Under the pieces are notes generated by a model. The model was not told the DNA's origin, searched no databases, and saw only the letters and a list, made by a program, of their open reading frames with translations. 64,000 nucleotides of DNA, from contig NC_081414.1 in assembly GCF_030272615.1 (NCBI RefSeq), positions 910,413,009-910,477,008 on the forward strand, in the 5' to 3' direction. Source of the DNA: Cryptomeria japonica. Lineage: Eukaryota > Streptophyta > Pinopsida > Cupressales > Cupressaceae. The first letter of the stretch is position 1, and every line of letters begins with the position of its first letter. Below, in pieces: positions 22,364-34,779 of this stretch. The position numbers were made by a program, and so were the translations under genes.

Positions 22364-23843
22364 TGATAGTTCTGATACTTAATATAAGTACAAATCTAAT
22401 AGCCAACAAGATGAGAGGGGGGGGGGGTGAATCATACAAACTTAATCATCCATAAAAACCTCAGATTCAACCTCGGTAACATATATATCAGTCATATAAC
22501 CAAAAACTGTCAAACATGCAAACTCAAAAGCATATGAACAATATAAACCTCATAACACTAGATTTAACGTGGAAACCCAAATAGGGAAAAACCACTATGG
22601 GATTTCGGACCCACTAAGAAATATACTCTTCTAGAGTATGCTCGGTTAAAAGCAAATCCTATTAAAGATTACAAACACATTGCTAGATGTGACCCGGTGA
22701 AGGGATTTCCCTCAGATCTGTTAGGATCTTCACTTTGTTAGAAGTGACCTTGTCAAAGGATTTCAAACACTCAATCAGAATGTCACCTTGCTAGAGGATT
22801 CACATATAAGACTGTTAAGTCCACTCGGTTAAGAGATTTCCTATCACTTTCACAAAATAATAGTAATAAAGATATGTTTGCAACTTCACATCTAAAAATG
22901 CTAAAGCAGATTCCTATTTGTTCAATACAATTTAGACATAGAACTAATCTTGTCTATTTGCTGGGCATCTACACTCTGTTATTCTAATAGGTCTTCAAGC
23001 TTTTGTGCTTGGTAATCACTATGTAGCATCCCTGTGCCTACACTTTCTCGCATACATTGTTTATCAACAGTTTCCTATTTATAAACAATCTTCTAATCGC
23101 TTAATCTCATTGATCACATTTCCCATGATCAATCATAGCCATTAGATCTTCAATCTTGTCCAGGTTCAATGTATCTTTCGATCTGAAAACGTTTTACCCC
23201 GCCTTGGAACCTGCATTGTCACCTTGGAACTTGTGTTAGGGTATTGCAGTTCAATCTGAGCTGTAGATCTTCATGCCGACTTTCCATTACCTTAGATTCG
23301 TTAACAAACTTCTTCCACGGCTTACCAATCATTGATCCGCTCCAGCTCATTAGCTTCTTTCATTAAATATCACATGTAAATATTTAATGCATTCTGTTAT
23401 AGCTCGGTTGTAACTTGGTAAATACTAAACTTCACTCGATAGACATTCTACCTTCATTAACCGATAGCGATAACCTTAGGGTTTACCGACTAGGTTCTTT
23501 GCCTGATAACATAGTATAGTATTAACCTTTACATTTTACAACATATGTATGATGTTAAAACAATCTAAAACATCATGATCTCATCATTGTCTAACTCGGT
23601 AGTAGTTCCCCATTGAATAACTTATTCTTTCCTATGTCTTTTACCGACTTCTTTATAATCTTCATATCATACTTCTCAAGATATGGCAACAACATACTGG
23701 ATTAGAAAATCAATTTCTTGACATCAATTAGATAGTAAAACATCTTTAATCAGTTATGTCCATAATCATCAACAACCTTCTCAATATCCTTATTGAAATG
23801 TCAACAATCTTTCATTGTCTGTTATAATGTAATATTGCCAACA
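22364..23843 (-). repeat. 5' LTR of the minus-strand copia element
   Basis: This copy pairs with 16138-17657 and is 40 bp shorter through small deletions, for example near 23475 and 23625. In element orientation it starts TGTTGGCAATATTAC at 23843. It has a TATAAATA box (minus strand, 23076-23083) and RCCGAC cores at 23275, 23485 and 23643, matching those in the other LTR. Confidence 0.9.
23076..23083 (-). promoter_or_regulatory. TATA box in the 5' LTR of the copia element
   Basis: The plus strand reads TATTTATA in TTTCCTATTTATAAACAATC, giving TATAAATA on the element strand. It is conserved at 16849-16856 in the other LTR. Confidence 0.55.
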
Positions 23844-24410
23844 CCTTATGCTAGTGTCATTGGTAATTTAATGTATCCAATGGTTTGTACTAGACCATAT
23901 ACAACCCAAGCAATGGGACTTCTAAGTATGTTTATGTCTAACCCTAGTAAAGAACATTGGACTTTTGTTAAATTGGGGTTTAAGTACTTGAAAGATACTT
24001 TTTATTACTATGTGGTTTATCAAGGTACTCATGATGTGGATAAGTCATTGGAAATATATGGTTTTGTTGATGTAGATTAGGCATGTGACTTGGATAGTTG
24101 AAGGTCCACTATAGGCTATGTTTTCTTTGTTTACAAATCAATGCGTTGGATGAATAAAAGATAACTTATATTTGCAATGTTCACCACTGAGGTTAATTAT
24201 ATGGTTTCTACACATGCCTCTAAGGAGGCTATTTTGTTACAAATACTTGGTAATGGTATTTAGTTTTATTGGCTATAATTTAGCAAGGAGTTGTAAGGTA
24301 GAAAAATTATACCTATTTTGTGAGATAGCAACATCTATTCCAATCATCTATAACCTTGTCAAGATGAGAGGCAATTTTTTATGTTTAAGAAGACAAATAT
24401 CTTAAATTTC
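23844..24410 (+). pseudogene. RNase H remnant of the older plus-strand copia element
   Basis: A 95-codon frame reads PYASVIGNLMYPMVCTRP and later WTFVKLGFKYLKDTF, the copia connection region (normally Y-A-S-A-V-G-S-L-M-Y-A-M...C-T-R-P-D), then GFVDVD-ACDLDS-RSTIGYVFF, the RNase H D-W-A-G-D region with stops. TTEVNYMVSTHASKEAILL near 24182-24240 is the E-A-E-Y motif region. The first codons overlap the CCTTA target duplication. Confidence 0.75.
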
Positions 24411-26538
24411 CCATCAATATCAACAAGTATACGTGAATTACTTTTCTTTTAACGTCTAAGATATACTCTTGTTTTTGTTTGTTCACTAAGATTCCTACCA
24501 TTTTTTACGAGCCATGGTATCACTCAACTCCAAAGTGATCAATGTTATTTTTTATTTACAATGGAGAAATCTAATAGACATGTTAGACTCACTATTTTAA
24601 CCAACTATGACTAGGCATTGTCAAACTAAAATTAGAATAGATTCTCTTTGTAGATGTCTCTAATACAATTAGTGTTATGATATCATTTATTATATTTAAT
24701 AGTGTTGTCTCATACTCTTCTAGTGCTACACCTTGGGCCTCTAAACAACTTCGACATGAAGCCAATGCACCTATGGAAAGATTAAAATATTCCCACAACT
24801 AGCTTTCAAATAATTCACTCAATTGTGCCTTCAAATGAATTAAGCTTTATGTTCCTCTTCTCATATGACATGCAAGTATTTTTACCATTTTACACTTAAA
24901 ATAATATTAAAACGACTCTATTATTTACGTGTCTTACAACATGAACCTTCAAAGACTTATACTTTCATTACAACTTATTTTTTTAACTCAAATTCTTGTA
25001 AGTTTACTCAACATTCTAAATAAACATGATATCATAACACTTGGAATTGGTGTTCTTAAATTTACTTTCCATAAATTTCTAGTTAGAATTAATATAATAA
25101 AATCCATTCTTATAAAGAATGTATTCTATTAACCTAAATATGCATAGAACATACTAATAAAGTATTCTACAACCATTATATGAAGAAAAGAGATGCGCCT
25201 TGGCTGCCACCAAAACGAAACATATGACCTCAAGGATCGGTCAGAACCACTCTCGCTTTAGTGCCATCATGACATCTGGCGGTCAAATTCTAAAATAATT
25301 TTGACGTCCTAGCGGTATTCATTGCATGGTGGAAGGGATGTTTAATATGTGATGTACAAATGCGAAAGTGATATTATGGTGGAAGAGATGTTTAATATGT
25401 GATGTACAAATGCGAAAGTGATATTGTGGTCTAAACTTATTGAGGAAGCATGATATCTTGAGCAAGTAAGATTTCACTAACCACCCCTACCCCTAGTTGA
25501 TCCGCCATAACTTTCTCTTTTATGGATATTTCCATATGATGTAGATGTAAAGTTCCATCAGGAGGAGTTGATGATAGTGTTATAAGGAATGCAAAATAGA
25601 AGGGAAATATATGTGGATTGAATAGAATTTCTCAACTTCATTTTTCTAACTTGAAATAATACATCTCATAGTTCAAGAGGGTGAGGTTGATGTGTCATAC
25701 TTGGACAATTAAGGTATAAAGTAGGAGACGTATAGTTTCATTAGAGTATAAAGAGTGGGTGGAGAGAAAGAGTATCTCACTATATATTTGAGAGTTTTTT
25801 TCAACTATGATTTTGAATAAACATTTATTGTGATTTAAATGAGATTTGTATTTTCTCTAGCATTTAACATACATAAAAAATTGATAATATGATAATACCA
25901 TTTCTACTATTTTTCTGTTAGACCATCAATTATTTTGTACATAAGATCATGAAATATTTGTGTTATAATACACTAATAAGTTGCATTTCCATTCTTTAGA
26001 CTAGAAGTCATGAATTTATATAATAGAAAGTTCCCCACAAAGTAGGAAAGGTGGTCTTATGTTGGTTCCATATTGATTATAAAAAAAAAGCGTTCATCAA
26101 TGGAAGCATTGTAAACCTAAAATTTGCATCAATACAAAAATCAATGGATGGTAAGGAAATTTTGTCTTTAAAGACATGCTAAATTTATGCTTCAAAAGTC
26201 AAAACACATATGTAGTTCCTTGGTTGTTTTTTCTTGATAAGGACAACTTTATGGACCCACTCAATTATTAATGGGCTATATAACTTTTGCTTCTAAAAAC
26301 TTTTTATATCAAATTGGGCAATTCATTAACTACACATGGGAAATTTCTTTGTTATGTCTCACTTGGTAGCATTAGGATATGTGGAAATGTTATGAACAAC
26401 CCCTCTAAGGTTTATATTGGGTAGGTTATTGTAGCTTCAAACAAAGATATTGTTATATTAAATGAAGAGATAAATAAATACAAATTATTTTTATATTTTA
26501 TTTAGGGGGGTTCTAACATTAAAGTTGTGTTTGTTATT
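24411..26538. other. AT-rich stretch without a recognisable gene
   Basis: Short random reading frames only. I see no LTR ends, no RT or transposase motif and no RNA gene. A 50-bp tandem duplication at 25327-25426 is the only clear structure. Confidence 0.55.
25327..25426. repeat. 50-bp tandem duplication, two copies
   Basis: The copies at 25327-25376 and 25377-25426 start TGGTGGAAG(G/A)GATGTTTAA and differ at only one or two positions, implying a recent slip or duplication. Confidence 0.9.
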
Positions 26539-27695
26539 TGTAGTGTCATAAAATTGCGCCCCCTGTAATTTTAACCACATTTGAAGTCCTCATTGTGGCG
26601 ACGACATCCTCCTTTCTGATCAGGACCTCTTTTTGCATGTTCACCCCCTTGAACCTTTCCTGTTTGAGCCCTGAGATAGCCTCAGGACCTTGTCTGGGCC
26701 CCAAGATAGGGCAAGGCAGGGGCATGGCGCCCCTATCCCACCCTCTTAGGGTGGCCCCAAGATAGGTCCCCCCAGCCCTATCTGCACTTTGGGATCCCAA
26801 ATCTCCCCGATGTCGACCTTTGGTGAGATGAATTAATCTTCTGAGGCATGTATAAAAGGGAGTTGGTTTTCTCATTTGCAGAGGAGGCGAAATTCAGGCG
26901 AAGGGATCATAAGCAAGCATAGGCAAAAATATACATGATCAAGCCTTCAAGCATTCAAGTCTTCTTCATTCATCCATGGGAGCAATATTACAACATTCAT
27001 TTGCAAGCATGTGCGTGTGAGGGTTTTGTCATGTTACATGCCATTTCATGCAACACTTGTGATTACATTCAAGAAGAAAACCAATCATCATCAACAAGTT
27101 GCAGATCTACAAGGTATACATTTCCATTGTTTACATTCAAGCATTTGCAATTACTTTCTTTCAAGGTTGATTCCTCAATTGGGGTTTGACTGAGGCAAAC
27201 CCCTATCCACAACCCTTATCTCTCTCTTTTATGTGTGTAGGTTGCAGGTGCGCAACTGTAATTGTAGGTTTGGGCTTCATTTGTAGAGATGGAAGAACCC
27301 TTTTCGTTTCGCAAATTTTGTGGAGGACCATGTACATTGTCGCCATGGTCCTGACGACTTTTCTCCAAATTTGCAAGGTAGATCTGTATCAGTCTAGTTA
27401 GCTCAGATCTGAAGTTACAATGCGATCCCGAACCGGTAGTTCCTCATTTCACTCAATCTCTCTCTTTGTTCCACATAGTCAACAAGTCAACTTTCTCATT
27501 TACAAAAGAGGGTAAATCACACTTCAACCCTTGCAATTCATTTAGTATTCAGATCCTTGTCTCTCTTGGATTTGGATCTAGTGGATTCAAGCCCCTCTTT
27601 TGAATGTGAATTTTCTCCCAAGTGAAAATCATCCTAGTGATTTCCTTTCTCTCTCCTAGGTGGGGAACCACTAGGGTTCAATTTTCCACTTTACA
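26539..27695 (+). repeat. Solo LTR with perfect TTATT target duplication
   Basis: It starts TGTAGTGTCATAAAATTG and ends CCACTTTACA, flanked by TTATT at 26534-26538 and 27696-27700. It aligns with the LTRs of the element at 48528-56432: a similar start, GC-rich repeats near 26690-26770, a TATAAAAGG box (26851-26859), the GGGGTTTG/CAAACCCC hairpin (27181-27203), the dyad (27324-27352) and the AGGGTTCAATTTT end. No primer-binding site or internal sequence follows. Confidence 0.9.
27324..27352 (+). promoter_or_regulatory. Dyad AGGACCATG / CATGGTCCT in the solo LTR
   Basis: Perfect 9-bp arms at 27324-27332 and 27344-27352 are separated by an 11-nt loop. The position matches 49401-49432 in the related LTR, where the arms have a mismatch and a potential G-U pair. 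Confidence 0.65.
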
Positions 27696-28807
27696 TTATT
27701 TATGAAGCTCAAGTGAATATTAATGTTGCCTTCAATAAGCATGGTGTTTCCATCTTGAAAACATAGGTGATAAAGCATGATATGCTAGGTGATCAATCAA
27801 TAGTGGTATATAATATTAAAGCAACATGAGGTTTCATGACAACCTATGGAATCTAGGTGGGAGTGTAAAAAAAGATTGATTTTCATACATTGAAAGGTGT
27901 TAAGAATGGTGTGTTAGAAAGATTAGGTATCTTAGTGCCAAGGTATGAGGGAGTAGAATTAACAGTTTTAATATGTTTAACTTCAATGGGGTGTATGTAT
28001 AAGTAAGTGTATAGGTCAAAGGATGTCAAAGAAGTGGCAATCTCTATGAACTTTAGTTGTGGAGTAATCATAAATGTCTATCTATTTTTGGTTTCTATGT
28101 CAATGCCATTTCAATATCTTTGTTTAGTATTGATGGGAGATGGAGTCATACTATTGTGATATTTTATGTTGTCTAATAGTAACCTAGTATGTGCTAGGGG
28201 ATATGCAATGGAGATATTTCTAGTATAAGTATCATGTAAGTTGACTGTTATCCATAATAAACACTTAGAAAAAATGTGCCATTATAGAATACACCCTCAT
28301 GAAGCTCTAATATTAATTTGATTTTTTTATGATTATATGTATTACTACACAAAATAAACATTATCTATGACTAAATTATTAGAATGATGATTGCAATAAG
28401 AATTAAGTTATGCAATAAGAATAGAATGAGTATAACAACTTTAGAAACTTGCAATAGACAAGCAAAAGAAAAAGAAATATTTTTGGTTGAAAGCTTAAAT
28501 TAGAATACAAAAATATATGTGTTGACTTTGACGGGTTAAAATAGTTGACCTTAGATAGTTTGATAAGGGATGGTGGAGAGGATTTAAAGAAATGTGTAAA
28601 GGTGAATGGAGTATGAAAATACCTAAATGGCTCACCTAAATGATTCTAAAATATATTTTTCTTGCCAATCTCTTTCTTACATTGTCATAATGTCACACTA
28701 CGAGGATCTTGATACATTAGAGAGAATAAGTTGGTAACAGTTCTCTTAATTGTATATACAACTATCTTTAATTGAAACATTGTCAAAGAGCATAATAAAT
28801 TGTCCTC
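27696..28807. other. Unassigned AT-rich stretch
   Basis: No gene, LTR end or tRNA-like fold is recognised. Reading frames are short and low in complexity. Confidence 0.5.
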
Positions 28808-29640
28808 TTGAGCTCATATCTTTTCTTAGTCCATGCATACGTATTGACCAAAAAATATTCACATTTTCTTATTGTGAGCATTGTTGACCATTTTTGTGTC
28901 AACCTTAGCCATGCAGATAAGCGGTCTAAGACATACTACTGGCTAAAAGCCCTATTATTTCCACAAGGCTTAAACCCTAAACCCTTAAGGCTTTTGCCTT
29001 AACCTTTTCTCGACCTTGTTATTTTCTTTTGTTGATCGGTTGAGGTGGTCACTTTACTTAAATTCACCAACTGGAGTGTCCTCATTTCATCCCAGGACCA
29101 ACCCTATTCACCCACAAGTAGCAGTCAGGAGGATCATATGTCTTATCGCAATATCATAATTGGTTCATATTTACCTTTGGGTCCCCCCTGCGATACTAAG
29201 GTGACTATTTTATTTACCGCTCCATCGCAACGGTCGAAGCTCATGGTAGTTTCCCCTTAGCGGTATGGCAATGACATTGGTGAGGCCCAAATGAAATGTT
29301 TACTGCTTTATCACAATAGTTAGGTCTCGGTGATTTCCTTCCCTTGTGATATTGCGAAGACTGGCAGCGTGAGAATACGAAAGATGCTATTGCGAGGTCA
29401 TAGCAGTTATGGCTAACCACCGCTTGACCCCTACAATATGGCTAACCACCGTTAAAAGAGATGTTCTATCTTTAGTTGTGATACCACGATACATTTATTT
29501 AGTTGATGGGCTCGGTTTCCATGGCGTGATCTCAGCCATCCATCTACGCATGATAGAGAGGGATCAGGTGACTCAAATTCAAACTAGTGATGGATGTTAA
29601 TTTTAAAATTGGTGCCCGAGGGTGGTTGCCAACTTAATGG
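28808..29640. repeat. Less AT-rich block with degenerate repeats
   Basis: This block is clearly richer in G+C than its flanks. Segments near 29130, 29216 and 29302 share the order ACCGC/ACTGC, then ATCGCAA-like words, then GGT..TTTCC, at about 86-bp offsets. TATGGCTAACCACCG occurs twice, at 29408-29422 and 29437-29451. It is probably a decayed repeat. No coding signal is supported. Confidence 0.4.
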
Positions 29641-32600
29641 GTCAAAAATCAATTCCTAATCCCATCAACGAACCAAATCAAATTTGATCTTTTCCAATTA
29701 CTTTTAGAGGGTTGAGGGACAACTGCCTTTACTCTGCCATGCTTCTGCAAACACTTCTTTTTGAAACCCAACCCTAGTTGGTTAGGGTTTCTGAAACCAA
29801 TGTTTCATCTGAGTTATGCCTTATCTATAAAGGCAATTTTGTAGCATTTTCTAAAGGGTCCTCTCCCTATTTATCTTATATAAATTCATACTTTCTATAA
29901 CGGTAAGTGTTGTCTTGCCTTTACATCAATTATCTTGTCTATCTTGTCTTCTTTCAGTTCAAATATTTTATGTAAGGTATGATACCTCCTTATCTGAATC
30001 TTTCTATTCTCAGATTATGTGATTGTGTTAATGCCCCTATAGATGTTGCCTATGAATTGTCCTCATTCCTCTCTTCATCTTACATGATTCTAACCTTTAC
30101 ATATTCTTCAAGACCTGATTAGAATAAGAATTTGTGCATATCCTTAGGTAGGTTCTATTAGTGCTTTGTCCAATTATGGGCAAGAAGGATCAAATTTCAA
30201 TCTAGGTGCATCACCTCTTGTTTCCCCTTCAACATTCCTTCTCCCCTTTTCCCCTTTAAACCAGTAAAATAAGTTTTATAATTGTTGGGTTGGTCCAACA
30301 TTGCACTCAGATTGAAGAGGAAGTCGGCCTTCTTTGGAGACTCGACCTCACATGTGCAAGGTCCCACACTTGGAGGTTATTTCCGTGTTTCACAAGGTAT
30401 TTGAGCATTAGTTCTCAACAAGGGTGCAAAATTTTGTGGGAACATGCATTTTATAGATATTGATTTATAATTTATAAATATAGAGGCCTAGAATAGGTCT
30501 ACTTTCCATAGCATCTAGGTGAGAAGGTTACATTTTGAGAACTGTTTAATGTGTGCATGTTGGAATTTTGACTTGGCAGGGATTAACTCATCACATCACA
30601 AGTTGCTTCTTTTTAATTTTATTAATAATTTTAAAAGGTAAAGATGGAAATTATTTTATCACTCTTTAGATCAAATTAATCTATAGGAAATGATAAAGTA
30701 TGTAGAAAATGTAATTTATTTTGAATCTCTTCCACAAAGCATGATTTAATAGTTGTATTTATCATAGCCTCACAAGCATTAGGATTTTCCCAACCAAGTT
30801 ACTTTCATAATTATTTTTAGTTTTTTAATATTATACCTAATAAGATAAATTATGGTGTAGAAGTCTAGATAAAGATAATTTAAGTTATTAAGCACAACAT
30901 TCAAAAGGAGATATAATAAAAAAAATGTGTATTTCTAATATTCAATTTGTTTAAACATAAAAAGTAGATCGTCAAAACCTTATCATGTAACTAATTGATT
31001 CAACATGTGTTTGGATTCAAAATAAATCACTAAGATTTGTTCGGTTTATCTCACTAAATTTGAAAGATAAGAGAATAACTAAAGTTAATATTAACAGTTT
31101 AAAATCAAATTAAATAATTAGAAATAGAGAAAATGCATCTTATGCTCTCTTTAATAAGCCCTACATGTGTAAAAATTTGAGAATGTTTGAGGGAAAAAGT
31201 ATTATTTATAGGAATTAGGGTTGGACATTTCTTTTAAATATATAATAAAAATATAAAAAATAATCTCCTCATATAATTTTCTCTATAAATGGTCTTGTAT
31301 ATCAACTAAGTGTCTCTCTTGACTATGCCATTCTTGTAAGAAATAAATGTGCATACCCTACACTTTATCCCTCCTATTTGTTACCAAATCATGTGTTATA
31401 AATGCATGACGTACTTGAACTTATTTTAAACCACTTAGCAAAATATGACCACAATAAACACACCACTTAGATATGTTGAATCTATTATGTAGAGAAACAC
31501 TAAAACTATTATATTGTATTTTACATAACTAGACTAGGCTGCAACTACAATCTATTCCTCCTAGCTTAAATTTGAATTATTTTTCTTCTTAGGCTAACTT
31601 TGTAGTAATGTCATAGTTACTCATTAGTTTTCAAATGAAGGATCTTAAGTTGTGTGTCTAGGAATTACATTTAAGGACAACATGATATTTCATTTTAATC
31701 ATTCAATCATTTCATAGAGCATCTTCATTCAATCTAGAAAAGTTAGTCCTAATATAATTTCATATTAGTTTCAATCACATTAGCATTTATATTCTTTATT
31801 TAGCATATCTTCAATACTGTTACATTAATCACATATCTTGAATACAATCAAGGAAGCTAATAATCTTTCATATTTATATAGGCCTCCAAAAGTGGTTTTA
31901 AATACCACTATTTTCTCAAACATAGGTACTATCATAAGAAAACAATTTATACATCAAGAAGAGAAGATGACTTATCTACATGGGGGAGAATGTCTCAAGT
32001 CTAAATTATAGGTGTAACCCAACAATAGGCATAAAAAAAATTAAAGGATCTTAACAACTAGCTCTTGACCACTATTCTAATACTATATTCCAAATTCTAA
32101 TTTTATATAATAGAATCTTACATGGTCAAAAAGGTCAAGGTCAATATTGTGTAATAAACCAAGTAAGGTCAAGATCATTAAAAAAAGGGATAAACAATGA
32201 GAAAGCTCTTATTGATGAAAGTCTTGTGAATATTTATAAAGACAACAAGGACAACACTTCCCCACTAATAACAATAATAATGGCGTAATGGACTCTAAAT
32301 ATATTCAAACCCCATCCAACATATAAGAAAACACACAAGGTATTACCCTTTCTAGACAAAACAACACTACAAGAAGAAAAATCACTTCTCTTAGATAACC
32401 CTTTAAAATTACTTTACAACAATTTTTCAAGCTAAAATAACCACATTACATGAAGTTATATATCAAGAAATAGCAGTAAAACCACCTTGGTACAAATAAA
32501 ATGATTTTTTTGACATCATAGAATCAAATGGCATAAGACTTCAAATTGTGTTAAACTGAAAAATCTTATTCAAGGCCTCATGGACAACAATGATATTACT

Positions 32601-32739
32601 ATTGAAAAGACTCCCCCTACCACAAGCAATGATCTCAAGACATTCAAGGATCCACTCCCTAAATATGTAAAATAATATTCCTCTAACAAGGGTAGATTTT
32701 CCAAGAATGTTGATTATTATGTCATGGCCTATGAGTACA
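29641..32739. other. Unassigned AT-rich stretch
   Basis: TATA-like words occur near 29822 (ATCTATAAAGG) and 29874 (TTATATAAATTC) followed by AACGGTAAGT, but no open frame follows. From 30450 on the sequence is low in G+C with no recognisable element. A 70-codon minus-strand frame at 32541-32753 has no recognisable domain. The stretch ends at GTACA (32735-32739), the 5' target site of the chromovirus. Confidence 0.5.
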
Positions 32740-34696
32740 TGGTGTAGGAGCACCTAGTTTTGCTTTTACTCTCCATTTTTGGTATTTTTCATGCTTAAGT
32801 GTCTTGGTAGTTTTGAAATGTTTTCATAGGTTGTTTTGAGTCATTAATAGATGTTTGATCTCATTTTGTGCTTGAGAGATCAAGTTTTGTTTTCCTAAGG
32901 TTTGAGTTGTCAGTTTTGTGCTCCTAGGCCAAATAAGGCTAAAAAGTGGAAAATTGCCTTATAGGATTAGCCATGCTTTGGAAAGCATTGAAAAGTGTTT
33001 CGAAAGTGTTTTTAATCATTCATAGGTTATTTTGGAAGGTTGGTTGAGTTAGGTTGCTCAAATTGCCACTTGGAGCAACAAAAGTTGTCATTCTTGCTTG
33101 TAAAAGTTGTCATTTTGGACACTTTTTGTAAAAAGAAGACAAAAATGCCTTATGTCCATACAGGACTTGATAAATACCTTCCCATACTGTTTAATTCCTC
33201 CCTCTTCTTGGTATAGGGTTGGATTTTGTGCTTTTTATCTTAATCAATTGAAAGAGCAAGCATTTTTCTAACTTTTCTCATGTTTTGAATTCCATTTGGA
33301 TAGCAGTCCGTACTGGGGCTTCTCTTTTCCATATTGTACCTTTTGGAAAGTGGATTCATTATATATTCAATTCTCTTTATGTAATTTGTTTGCAGGTTGT
33401 GCATTTGGAAGTTGGTTCTATAAAATTATTTTCATTTTGCTCCTGCCCTTTCAAGGGTTTTGGACTCCAAAATGCATCAACTTGTCTAAATCCAGGTTTG
33501 GGCTCCCATGGGTGGACTTAGACAAGTTTTATTGCATATGTACAGTGTAAATATTTCATATTTTGGCCATGGTTATGCAAAAGAAGTGTTTTTGAGTATA
33601 TACTAGGCAAGTTGGAGATGGATTTGGCTAGCAAATGTGAACAAAGACTCAAACAAGTTTGTGCTCAAAGGTCAATTGAGTGAAAAAACCTAATGAAGAG
33701 GTCTGCACTAGTCTCCTTGGAATTTTAGAGACATTTGGAGCTCCAAACAATGTTTTCTTTACCTTGCAAATGTGTTGAGTTATAGCTGGCAGCGAGCTCC
33801 CTGTTTTGGGAATTTAATGTCTTCTTGAATCCAAAATTGCTTTATGAACATGTCCATGCCTTTGGAATCTTGTGACAAGTGCTAACAATGTTGTTGGGAG
33901 GTCGATACATGCATTGGTAAAGTTTCAATGAAGTTCTAACCTTTCAAAGTGCAGAAAAAACAGTGAATTAGCAGTGATAGTGCACATAACAGTCATCTTA
34001 TGGTTTGTATAGAAAATGTTTGATATAATATCATGTAGGGAAGAGTTGGAGAAGGGTTCCAAATGATGTGGTAGAGGTTATATAAGAGTTTGGAGGCTTT
34101 GTTTGTGGTTTAGAAGTGACTTCCTTTGTTTCATGAGCAAAACCCTCTCAAAACCCTACTTTCTTGCCTAAAAATGTGGATAGTCACTATACCATCTCCT
34201 AAGGAGCTAAAACCATAAAAAATCCTTGGGTTCAGACCTTGTTAACACCTTCCAAGTCAGGTTTCATGGTGGTTATGGCCATCGTTTCCCTAGGCAAGAA
34301 AAATTCACCCAATTAGGCCTCCACGGGCTAGTAGCCTTTTTGCCCTGTTTTACTAAAAAGTTGAACCCGATTGCCTCAATGGTACTAGAAACTTCCAAAC
34401 TCTTGAAGGGCAGTTGAAATACACACAATGGGCCTAATTCAATCAATATTGATAGTTAAGACATCATCTTGGGGTGTGGACCTATGGTGGAGGATTTGAG
34501 TAATATTGAGGAAATAAGCTTGAGCAAGGGAGTGTAGCAACATAATAGGGTGGTTGTTTGAGAAGAGGTGTGGGTGTTGAAGGTTGATATTACAAACACT
34601 AATTGAACACAAAAGAAAAGCACATCCTTTGGGTCCCCTTGATTGATTAAACCAATTTAGACTTACTGAGCAACTTCTCACCCAATCTCCCTATCA
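32740..34696 (+). repeat. 5' LTR of the chromovirus
   Basis: 1957 bp, pairing with 39391-41355. I start it at TGGTGTAGG because that gives the GTACA/GTATA duplication and places the second copy directly after the purine tract. No clear TATA box was chosen. Confidence 0.9.
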
Positions 34697-34699
34697 TAG

Positions 34700-34711
34700 T
34701 GGTATCAAGGC
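34700..34711 (+). promoter_or_regulatory. Primer-binding site
   Basis: TGGTATCAAGGC lies three bases after the LTR end. It matches the initiator Met-tRNA site TGGTATCAGAGC except for changes near its 3' end. Confidence 0.75.
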
Positions 34712-34779
34712 TTGAGAAAGATTCAGGTGAAAAGAGAAAACAAATTGACTTAGGATCAATAGAATCCTTAGAAGAAAAC

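Larger units (their letters stand above)
16138..23843 (-). mobile_element. Nearly complete Ty1/copia element, minus strand
   Basis: The copies at 16138-17657 and 22364-23843 are LTRs, flanked outside by CCTTA on both sides (16133-16137 and 23844-23848). The primer-binding site is complementary to initiator Met-tRNA (22350-22362 on the minus strand) and a polypurine tract lies at 17658-17673. One frame from 22299 to 18115 (1395 codons) encodes Gag, protease, integrase, RT and RNase H in copia order, broken by in-frame stops at 20674, 19231, 18940 and 18706 and no frameshift. The LTRs differ by scattered substitutions and small indels. It is inserted in the RT/RNase H junction of the older copia element. 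Confidence 0.92.
10020..24410 (+). mobile_element. Decayed plus-strand Ty1/copia element, split by three insertions
   Basis: Fragments of one copia polyprotein appear in the right order on the plus strand: zinc knuckle and protease (10141-10589), pre-integrase and integrase (10660-11656), RT (13294-13566, 15330-16137) and RNase H (23844-24410). The gaps are filled by a solo LTR, a second solo LTR and a complete copia element. Coding resumes across each junction, and for two of them the 5-bp target duplication is exact. Every fragment has many stops and frameshifts, so this is the oldest layer here. Its own LTRs were not identified. Confidence 0.75.

Noticed and set aside
28965-28985. Telomere-like AAACCCTAAACCC
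   Set aside because: Only about two units; single AAACCCTAA words are common in these LTRs and are not a telomeric array.
32541-32753. 70-codon minus-strand frame
   Set aside because: No recognisable domain, and its start overlaps the chromovirus LTR boundary.
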